Of a stretch of 5,313 bases of DNA, positions 1-5,313 are shown in pieces. The stretch is taken from NCBI GenBank assembly GCA_900321775.1, contig ONXE01000136.1, positions 1 through 5,313 of the forward strand, read 5' to 3'. The position numbers were made by a program, and so were the translations under genes. How positions within the stretch are numbered: the stretch's first letter is position 1; every line of letters begins with the position of its first letter. The notes beneath the pieces are model-generated. The model saw only the letters and a list, made by a program, of their open reading frames with translations. It ran no database searches and had not been told where the DNA came from. This stretch comes from an uncultured Bacteroidales bacterium. Its GTDB lineage: Bacteria; Bacteroidota; Bacteroidia; Bacteroidales; Paludibacteraceae.

Positions 1-1
1 T

Positions 2-397
2 GACGCGCAGAGCGAATGGGAGGTGATGCGCACGGCAGAGCATTCGTTGTTTTTTCATCAAGGCTTTGACGCCGAGGGCTATACCTATGGTCTGCATCCG
101 ACGATGACGCGTGAGGGCTCTTATTATCAGTACACCAAACTCCTGCCCAAGACTTCCGATCGTTTCCTGCTGTTGTTTGCTGTTTCAGACGTTGACCCCA
201 AGAAAGCGCTCTATACCACCAATCCCCGCTCGGGCGTAGGAATCAAGGAAGTGGAGGAGGAATCCACTTTCCGTGTGTTCCGCCTGGACGGAACGTGTGT
301 GATGACCGATGCGACAAAGGAGTCGCTTCGCGAATTGACGCGAGGAATCTATATTATCTGTTCGCCTCGTGGCGCAGAAAAACGAATCGTGCGGTGA
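2..397 (+). CDS. 3' end of an unrecognised protein with a surface/secretion-type C-terminal tail (5' partial)
   Basis: The frame is open to the left edge, so only the last 131 residues are visible. The GTG at 23 and ATG at 26 are probably internal: a GGAGG lies only two bases before the ATG, too close to act as a ribosome binding site, and the frame continues upstream. The first 80 or so visible residues are rich in aromatic residues and match no family I recognise. The last 50 or so, from GVGIKEVEEE onward, run as a strand, then VFRLDGTCV, then LTRGIYII, then a basic end (EKRIVR). This is the plan of the small beta-sandwich tails (type IX secretion sorting domains and similar) on Bacteroidota surface proteins and glycoside hydrolases. 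I infer an exported or surface protein, perhaps acting on polysaccharide, but the catalytic part is outside the window. The stop overlaps the next start by one base (TGATG), tying it to the polysaccharide operon. The family of the tail is a moderate-confidence call; the function is unknown. Confidence 0.6.
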   Translation, partial: DAQSEWEVMRTAEHSLFFHQGFDAEGYTYGLHPTMTREGSYYQYTKLLPKTSDRFLLLFAVSDVDPKKALYTTNPRSGVGIKEVEEESTFRVFRLDGTCVMTDATKESLRELTRGIYIICSPRGAEKRIVR

Positions 398-1608
398 TGG
401 AGGTGACGTTGTTCGTCATATTGTTTCTGTTGGTGACGATAGGCTGGTTTGCCTACCGTTGGTATCAACTCGACGCATTTTCGCAGCCCCTTACTCGTAC
501 CGGATGGTTTGCGCCCTGGAACATCCATCTGTTGCATTGGGGAATCCTTCTGCTGATGCTTTGGGTGACAGCCGAATCGTTGTTCCCGACAACGTCGCGA
601 TTGTGGTACAGTTTGGCGATATGGATTCCCATCGTCGCGATTACATCCTTTTTTGTCTATTGGCCCTGCGATGTTTCTTCCGTTTCCAAAGAGCATAAAC
701 CCGGTCAGTTAGGGCTTTGGGTGTTTTATGGACTTCTTGCTGTATCCGTTGTACTGACTCCCCTTTATTTATTGTCCGTATGGCACAATGTAAACGAGAT
801 GCATTGGTCAAGTGGCGGCGAAATGGTGCGTGCTTTGCGAGACCTTGCATTGGAAGAAAAGGATTATGGGAAGCTCGGCTTGGCGTTTGTGGTGAATAAA
901 GTGCTATTTGTGACGTCACTTTACTGGCGCAGACAACTGCCGTGGTGGAGTGTGCTGCTGGTTGTAGGACTCAATGTGCTCACAGCCGCCTCTGTCATGG
1001 AAAAGGGGTATTTTGTTTTTATCGTATTGGTGGCTGCATGGTTGCTGTATGAACAAGGTGTGCTAAGAATGTGGCATATCGGTGTGACTGTTTTAGCGGC
1101 ACTTGTGGGAGCGTATTTTTTTACACTGATTCGAACATACGCTGAAACAGATGCGCAGGATTTGATGTCATTCAGCGAGTTTTTCGCCATTTACGTCACA
1201 TCCTCTCCTGTTGCCTTCTGTTATATGCCGGAAAGTGTTTCGTCGGAATGGGGCGAAAGGAGCTTCTTCATGATTTACCATATTCTCAATCGTTTGGGAT
1301 TGGGGCCGTTCGAAGTCATGGAACGTCTACAGCCATTTATCAATGTGCCGGTAGAAACCAACACATATACGGTCATGCAGCCTTTTTTCCTGGACTTTGG
1401 ATATAAGGGACTTGCGTTTTTTGCATATGCGTTTGGCATTGTAAGCGGGTGGGTGTATAGATGGCATCGCCAAGGGAAAGTTTGGGCAACCTGTGTGTAT
1501 GCGATTGTTTTGACTGCATTGTGTACGCAGTTCCACCAGGAAGAGTTGCTTGGCAACCTCGTACAAAACATTCAATATGCCTTTTTGACGGTATTAATAG
1601 CGTTGTAA
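397..1608 (+). CDS. wzy: Wzy-type oligosaccharide repeat unit polymerase (polytopic membrane protein)
   Basis: This 403-residue inner-membrane protein is the likely polymerase, joining lipid-linked repeat units into a chain on the periplasmic face. About ten to twelve hydrophobic segments are visible, roughly at residues 3-20, 42-60, 69-89, 106-128, 160-176, 183-200, 204-219, 226-245, 258-277, 335-356, 362-378 and 387-403. The stretch between about 278 and 334 is a larger polar loop, typical of Wzy. It ends in NTYTVMQPFFLDFGYKG (322-338), which resembles the conserved N-Y-T...P...DFG-x-G segment of the oligosaccharide repeat unit polymerase family. The length is normal for that family. I chose the ATG at 397, which overlaps the preceding TGA by one base. 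The frame is open further upstream (to 295), but that part would be hydrophilic and lies inside the previous gene; a GTG at 394 is an alternative. Wzy proteins diverge strongly in sequence, so the call rests on topology, the DFG motif and context. A Wzx flippase is less likely given the loop and motif. Confidence 0.8.
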   Translation: MEVTLFVILFLLVTIGWFAYRWYQLDAFSQPLTRTGWFAPWNIHLLHWGILLLMLWVTAESLFPTTSRLWYSLAIWIPIVAITSFFVYWPCDVSSVSKEHKPGQLGLWVFYGLLAVSVVLTPLYLLSVWHNVNEMHWSSGGEMVRALRDLALEEKDYGKLGLAFVVNKVLFVTSLYWRRQLPWWSVLLVVGLNVLTAASVMEKGYFVFIVLVAAWLLYEQGVLRMWHIGVTVLAALVGAYFFTLIRTYAETDAQDLMSFSEFFAIYVTSSPVAFCYMPESVSSEWGERSFFMIYHILNRLGLGPFEVMERLQPFINVPVETNTYTVMQPFFLDFGYKGLAFFAYAFGIVSGWVYRWHRQGKVWATCVYAIVLTALCTQFHQEELLGNLVQNIQYAFLTVLIAL

Positions 1609-2346
1609 ATGATAGATATTCTGCTCAGTACATATGGTAACGGTCCCTGGTTGGACGAGTTCAAAGAGAGTCTCAAGAATCAGACTTTCACGGAATGGCG
1701 TCTCGTGACGCGTGATGACACTTTAGACCACCTCGGTGCGATGCGTTCGTTTGAACGGCTTTTCGAACAGGCAGACCAGGCGGATTATATTGCTTTTGCC
1801 GACCAGGACGATGTGTGGCTACCGGATAAACTGGCGATACAGATGGAGGCGATGCGGCAGGCCGAGGCTAAATGGGGGAAGGATTGTCCGATAGTGGTTC
1901 ATACCGATTTGAGGGTTGTGGACGAGCACCTGAATACCATTGCCGAGTCGTTCTGGAAGTATTCATTCATCGTTCCAGAACTCATTGACTACAATGTGAA
2001 CTATTTGGCTATCGGTAACAGCGTGACGGGTTGTGCGATGTTGTGTAACCAGGCAGCGCGCCGAGTGTCTCTTCCGTTCGGAGAACACGCCTATATGCAT
2101 GACGCTGAGATAGCGATGCGCACATTGCTCTCCGGCGGACATGTCGTGCCGGTTTACAAGCAAACGGTGTTGTATCGTCAGCACGGTGACAACGAAGTGG
2201 GCGCACAAGCTTATTCTTTCTCACCGCTGATGAAGGAACGCATGCGCAAGGCACGTATTGCATATGCCGCGTCCCATCCCCAGGTTTTTCGCTCGTGGCT
2301 TGAATTCTGGTTTTGGAAAATTCGGTTCTTTATTGCCAAACAATGA
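1609..2346 (+). CDS. GT2 family glycosyltransferase with a shortened nucleotide-binding region
   Basis: This 245-residue GT-A fold enzyme should transfer a sugar from a nucleotide donor to the growing lipid-linked repeat unit at the cytoplasmic face. Visible motifs are the N-terminal strand ILLSTYGNG (4-12), RDD (35-37), the metal and donor-binding ADQDDVWLPDK (64-74), HTDL (98-101), GNSVTGCAML (136-145), HD (164-165) and YRQHGDN (189-195). These match the group often annotated as rhamnosyltransferase-like GT2, though the donor and linkage cannot be read from sequence. Two points are odd. The usual TYNG is TYGNG here. Only four residues (TLDH) separate RDD from LGAMRSF, whereas the next gene has 26 in the same place, including GSTD. 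The reading frame is intact. The C-terminus (about 207-245) is basic and aromatic, fitting a membrane-associated helix. The ATG directly abuts the TAA of the polymerase gene, and no alternative start is needed. Confidence 0.85.
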   Translation: MIDILLSTYGNGPWLDEFKESLKNQTFTEWRLVTRDDTLDHLGAMRSFERLFEQADQADYIAFADQDDVWLPDKLAIQMEAMRQAEAKWGKDCPIVVHTDLRVVDEHLNTIAESFWKYSFIVPELIDYNVNYLAIGNSVTGCAMLCNQAARRVSLPFGEHAYMHDAEIAMRTLLSGGHVVPVYKQTVLYRQHGDNEVGAQAYSFSPLMKERMRKARIAYAASHPQVFRSWLEFWFWKIRFFIAKQ

Positions 2347-3059
2347 TATCGGTGTGCATGGCGACATATAACGGTGCGGCTTTTGTGGAAGAGCAACTGC
2401 GTAGCATTCTCGCTCAATTGGGTGAGAAGGACGAAATCGTTGTTTCGGATGACGGTTCTACCGATGCTACGCTTGCTATTATTCAGGCAGTAGGCGACCC
2501 GCGTATACGTCTTCTTCCGCCACACGAACCGCTCGGCTCGACTCGTAATTTCTACTACGCACTAGATGCTGCAAAAGGCGACATCATCTTCCTTTCCGAC
2601 CAAGACGATGTCTGGCTACCGGGCAGGGTGGAACGCTGTCTTGAGGAACTAAGAAAGGCCGATTTGGTCGTTACAGATTGTCAAGTGGTGGATGAGTCGC
2701 TTCAGATCCTTTATCCTTCGCTTTTCAAGTTGTATGGCCTGAGGGAAGGATTATGGCACAATCTGCTACGGTGCGGTTTCTACGGCAGTCTGATGGCTAT
2801 GCATCGGTCGGTAGTTGAGCGTGCTAAACCTTGGCCGAAGAACGATGAACTTATCAAACACGACTGGTGGCTCGGTATGGTGGCCGAGAAAACGGGCACG
2901 GTGCGTTTTATCTCCGACACTCAATATGTGTTATATCGCAGGCATGATAAGACGGAAACCATCGTCTCACGTAATATCTTGCATCGCAGCCGCCGATCCC
3001 TCACAACAAGAATCATGGCCAGAATGGCTATGGCTAAACAACTGATTATGCAATCATGA
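2343..3059 (+). CDS. GT2 family glycosyltransferase, complete domain
   Basis: This 238-residue GT-A fold glycosyltransferase is predicted to add one sugar to the repeat unit. The domain is complete: ISVCMATYNG (2-11), the nucleotide-binding SDDGSTD (35-41), LGSTRNF (64-70), the DXD-type SDQDDVWLP (85-93), TDCQVVDE (111-118), GFYGSLMAM (145-153), HDWW (173-176) and YRRHDKT (198-204). The last 30 residues are strongly basic with methionines and hydrophobics, as expected for peripheral membrane attachment. It belongs to the same broad GT2 group as the preceding gene but is well diverged from it outside the DQDDVWLP region. The ATG at 2343 overlaps the previous stop by four bases (ATGA) and places the conserved TYNG strand at the expected position. 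An upstream TTG at 2313 in the same frame would add only residues encoded within the previous gene and is not favoured. The exact sugar and linkage are unknown. Confidence 0.88.
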   Translation: MISVCMATYNGAAFVEEQLRSILAQLGEKDEIVVSDDGSTDATLAIIQAVGDPRIRLLPPHEPLGSTRNFYYALDAAKGDIIFLSDQDDVWLPGRVERCLEELRKADLVVTDCQVVDESLQILYPSLFKLYGLREGLWHNLLRCGFYGSLMAMHRSVVERAKPWPKNDELIKHDWWLGMVAEKTGTVRFISDTQYVLYRRHDKTETIVSRNILHRSRRSLTTRIMARMAMAKQLIMQS

Positions 3060-4213
3060 ACAATATGAAACATACAAAAAACAGCAAACAGATGAAGATT
3101 CTACAACTCGGAAAATTCTATCCGATTCGGGGAGGTGTCGAAAAGTTGGAATATGACTTGTGCGAAGGTATCTCCGAACGGGGAATCCGTTGTGATATGT
3201 TGTGTGCCTCGGCGGGTTGTGAGCAACCTGTCGTTAGGCTGAACGAGAACTCGTCTGTGTATGTCTGCCGCTCATGGTTTACGATGTTGTCCACCAAGAT
3301 AAGTCCCGATATGATAGTTCAGTTGCGCAAGATGGCCGCAAACTACGATATCATCCATATTCACCATCCGGACCCTATGGCGGGGCTGGCATTGAGACTC
3401 TCCGGTTACAAAGGGAAAGTGGTGCTTCATTGGCACAGCGATATACTTGCCCAGAAAAGGGCGTTAGTCTTCTATCGTCCTTTGCAGGAGTGGCTCATCA
3501 AGCGCGCGGATGTGATTATAGGAACCTCGCCAAAATACATAAGTGAGTCCTCCGATTTGGAGAATGGACGAAACAAGTGTGTGGCTATTCCTTTGGGAAC
3601 AATACCGGCAACTCCAGTGGGGGAAGATGAGATAAAGGCATTTCGAGATCAGATTGGAGCTAAAAAAATCATATTCTCGTTGGGACGACTGGTGGAATAC
3701 AAAGGCTTCAAACATCTGATTGAAGCATTTAAATACTTGCCGGAAGATTACAAGTGTATCATTGGCGGCGAAGGACCGCTGGAACAGTCTCTCAAACAGA
3801 TGGTTTGGGACCAGAAAATGACGGACAGAATCATCTTCACCGGGCGTATAGAATCGGAAAAATTGCCGCTGTATTATGCCTCCTGTGATGCGTTCTGCGT
3901 CAGTTCTATCTGGAAAACCGAAGCGTTTGCCTGGGTTCTTATTGAGGCGATGTCATACGGGAAACCGTGTGTTGCGACAAAAATCCCCGGCTCGGGAGTC
4001 TCTTGGGTGAATGCCGATGGCGTGTCCGGAATCAATGTTAACACTGAGGACGCTGAAGACTTGGCGCGGGGAATACTTACTGTCTTTGAATCGGACAACT
4101 ATGCCAAATTTGCGCAGAACGCGTACGAACGCTATTGTTCATTGTTTACCAGAGAAGGTATGGTGGATTCATGCCTGAAAGAATACGAAAAATTACTAAC
4201 TGAAGATATATGA
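3056..4213 (+). CDS. GT4 family (GT-B fold) glycosyltransferase
   Basis: This 385-residue retaining glycosyltransferase has two Rossmann-like domains. The N-terminal acceptor domain runs to about residue 185 and contains KILQLGKFYPIRGGVEK (14-30) with the glycine pair, HIHHPDP (101-107) and HWHSDI (125-130). The C-terminal donor domain contains FSLGRLVEYKG (207-217), GGEGPLE (237-243), FTGRI (261-265) and the EX7E motif with glutamates 289 and 297 in KTEAFAWVLIEAMSYGKP. That motif contacts the donor sugar and is characteristic of GT4. The opening LGKFYPIRGGVE resembles proteins annotated as rhamnosyl/mannosyltransferases, so a mannose or rhamnose donor is a reasonable guess and no more. The ATG at 3056 overlaps the previous stop (ATGA). 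In-frame ATGs at 3065 and 3092 also exist; the family core begins at the 3092 methionine (residue 13), so the first 12 basic, polar residues may be an extension or may be untranslated. Confidence 0.9.
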   Translation: MNNMKHTKNSKQMKILQLGKFYPIRGGVEKLEYDLCEGISERGIRCDMLCASAGCEQPVVRLNENSSVYVCRSWFTMLSTKISPDMIVQLRKMAANYDIIHIHHPDPMAGLALRLSGYKGKVVLHWHSDILAQKRALVFYRPLQEWLIKRADVIIGTSPKYISESSDLENGRNKCVAIPLGTIPATPVGEDEIKAFRDQIGAKKIIFSLGRLVEYKGFKHLIEAFKYLPEDYKCIIGGEGPLEQSLKQMVWDQKMTDRIIFTGRIESEKLPLYYASCDAFCVSSIWKTEAFAWVLIEAMSYGKPCVATKIPGSGVSWVNADGVSGINVNTEDAEDLARGILTVFESDNYAKFAQNAYERYCSLFTREGMVDSCLKEYEKLLTEDI

Positions 4214-5205
4214 AAAAAATCACAATAATTGGCGGTAGCGGTTTTGTGGGTACCCGCTTAATGGACTACCTGAAAGATGATTCGAACTACAAGTTACATA
4301 ATATCGACTTGTTGCCGAGTCAGTTCTTCCCTCAGTTCACGGAACTAGGGGATGTTCGGAGCCAGGAAGATCTCGACAGGATGCTTAAGGGTACTGATAT
4401 CGTGGTTTTACTTGCAGCTCAGCATCGTGATGATGTAGAACCGACATCCTTGTACTACGAAACAAATGTAGAGGGTATGAAGGTGACATTAAGGGCGATG
4501 GAGAAGAACGGTGTCAAGCGTATGCTTTTCTTTTCCTCTGTGTCTGTTTATGGGTTGAACAAGAACAATCCCAATGAAGACCATCCCAAGGACCCGTTCA
4601 ATCATTACGGGAAAAGCAAAGTGCAGGCGGAAAAGGTGTTGACTGAATGGTGCGAAACGCATCGGGACTGGAACATCAATATCGTAAGACCAACTGTGCT
4701 GTTCGGCGAACGGAATAGGGGGAATGTCTATAACTTGCTTTCTCAGATACAAAACGGACATTTTCTGATGGTTGGCAAGGGAACAAATGTGAAGAGCATG
4801 GCGTACGTTGGCAATATCGTGGCTTTTGTGAAGTTCATGATCGAAACGATGGAAGACGGGTATAATGTGTACAACTACGTGGACAAACCGGATATTAACA
4901 TGAACGAGATGGTGGAACTGGTTGGGCAGGTGTTAGGTAAGCATATCCCTCACATTCACTTCCCGTATTGGCTCGGAATGTTAGGCGGTAAATGTTTTGA
5001 CCTGGTCGCCATGATTTCTCGAAAGAAACTATCAATTAGTTCAGTACGTGTAAAGAAGTTCTGCGCCACCACTCAGTTCGATGCGACCAAAGCTATGAAC
5101 ACAGGTTTTGTTCCTCCTTACACATTAAAGGATGGCTTAATTAGAACCCTTGAGTTTGAGTTCCTCCACCCACGGAAAGACGCAATTGAGTTTGTAAGTG
5201 AATAA
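4210..5205 (+). CDS. NAD-dependent epimerase/dehydratase (extended SDR), sugar-modifying
   Basis: This 331-residue extended short-chain dehydrogenase/reductase likely oxidises, reduces or epimerises a nucleotide-linked or lipid-linked sugar for this polysaccharide. The NAD(P)-binding loop is IIGGSGFVG (6-14), GxxGxxG type. GDVRSQEDL (47-55) follows the second strand, and VVLLAAQH (65-72) is the LAA strand. The active site has SSVSVYG (109-115) and the YxxxK pair Tyr133/Lys137 in HYGKSK. RPTVLFGERNRGN (160-172) is the usual substrate-pocket segment. All catalytic residues appear present. Substrate specificity is not readable: UDP-glucose or UDP-GlcNAc 4-epimerase, a 4-ketosugar reductase or an undecaprenyl-linked sugar epimerase are all possible. 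Residues about 251-269 form an unusually hydrophobic stretch that could touch the membrane. The ATG overlaps the previous stop (ATGA), making this the fifth coupled junction. It is the last gene before an inverted repeat, and no coding continuation is visible. Confidence 0.88.
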   Translation: MKKITIIGGSGFVGTRLMDYLKDDSNYKLHNIDLLPSQFFPQFTELGDVRSQEDLDRMLKGTDIVVLLAAQHRDDVEPTSLYYETNVEGMKVTLRAMEKNGVKRMLFFSSVSVYGLNKNNPNEDHPKDPFNHYGKSKVQAEKVLTEWCETHRDWNINIVRPTVLFGERNRGNVYNLLSQIQNGHFLMVGKGTNVKSMAYVGNIVAFVKFMIETMEDGYNVYNYVDKPDINMNEMVELVGQVLGKHIPHIHFPYWLGMLGGKCFDLVAMISRKKLSISSVRVKKFCATTQFDATKAMNTGFVPPYTLKDGLIRTLEFEFLHPRKDAIEFVSE

Positions 5206-5207
5206 AT

Positions 5208-5237
5208 GAGAACCTGTTCACCGACGAACAGGTTCTC
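5208..5237. terminator. Perfect 12-bp stem-loop just after the last gene; probable terminator
   Basis: GAGAACCTGTTC (5208-5219) and its exact reverse complement GAACAGGTTCTC (5226-5237) flank a six-base loop ACCGAC. The stem starts two bases after the TAA of the epimerase gene. No T-run follows on the plus strand (the flank is GAAGCAGC), so it is not a classical intrinsic terminator for this operon. Read on the minus strand, the stem is followed by ATTTATT, which is closer to a terminator tail and would suit a convergent gene entering from the right. It may instead protect the 3' end of the mRNA. The structure is certain; its role is inferred. Confidence 0.55.
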
Positions 5238-5313
5238 GAAGCAGCACGTTCTATCTATAGTGAAATCATCTGATTTACTGTACTTTCTGGCCTGTAGCCA
5301 AATAGCGGCTTCC
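5238..5313. other. Non-coding or unassigned right end of window
   Basis: These 76 bases contain no recognisable gene, RNA or promoter. On the plus strand one frame is open to the window edge from a GTG at 5260-5262, too short to judge. On the minus strand, two frames run in from the edge and stop at 5275-5277 and 5255-5257, after 12 and 18 codons. Either could be the end of a convergent gene, but none of these short peptides is recognisable. Confidence 0.3.

Noticed and set aside
19..28. GGAGG followed by ATG as a true translation start near the left edge
   Set aside because: The spacing is only two bases and the frame stays open to position 2, so the gene most likely begins left of the window.
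295..396. Upstream extension of the polymerase reading frame
   Set aside because: The frame is open, but this part overlaps the preceding gene by about 100 bases, encodes a hydrophilic, basic stretch unlike a Wzy N-terminus, and a well-placed ATG exists at 397.
349..1571. Minus-strand open frames opposite the polymerase gene
   Set aside because: They lie wholly antisense to a gene with clear membrane topology, show no recognisable domains and have low-complexity shadow composition.
5208..5237. Invertible-promoter repeat, as found at phase-variable Bacteroides capsule loci
   Set aside because: Those repeats flank a promoter segment of a hundred bases or more. Here the arms are six bases apart and sit after the last gene, so a hairpin is the simpler reading.
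5278..5313. Possible end of a convergent minus-strand gene at the right edge
   Set aside because: Only 12 codons (18 in another frame, stopping at 5255-5257) are visible before a stop. The peptides match nothing I recognise, so no gene is called.

Overview
The window is part of a surface polysaccharide (capsule, O-antigen or exopolysaccharide) biosynthesis operon, probably from a member of the Bacteroidales (Prevotella, Bacteroides or Porphyromonas-like). The lineage call is an inference. It rests on four things: a mid-range GC content judged by eye, a C-terminal tail on the first gene that looks like Bacteroidota surface or secretion domains, starts without good Shine-Dalgarno sequences, and the style of the Wzy, GT2 and epimerase proteins.

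Layout, all on the plus strand: (1) the 3' end of a gene cut by the left edge, ending in a small beta-rich tail; (2) a polytopic membrane protein that fits a Wzy-type oligosaccharide repeat unit polymerase; (3) a GT2 glycosyltransferase lacking about 22 residues of the usual nucleotide-binding region; (4) a second, complete GT2 glycosyltransferase; (5) a GT4 (GT-B fold) glycosyltransferase; (6) an extended-SDR NAD-dependent sugar epimerase/dehydratase. A perfect 12-bp inverted repeat follows the last gene, and the final 75 bases hold nothing I can assign.

Every junction between the six genes is an overlap or a direct abutment: TGATG, TAA then ATG, and ATGA three times. The set therefore reads as one translationally coupled transcript whose promoter lies left of the window. 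In the inferred pathway, the SDR enzyme makes or finishes a sugar precursor, the three glycosyltransferases extend the lipid-linked repeat unit on the cytoplasmic face, and the Wzy protein polymerises the units on the periplasmic face. The initiating sugar-phosphate transferase, the Wzx flippase and the chain-length/export genes are not in the window and are expected nearby.

I see no wholly new system. The most unusual point is the shortened GT2. The unrecognised secreted-type protein fused into the operon upstream of wzy comes next.
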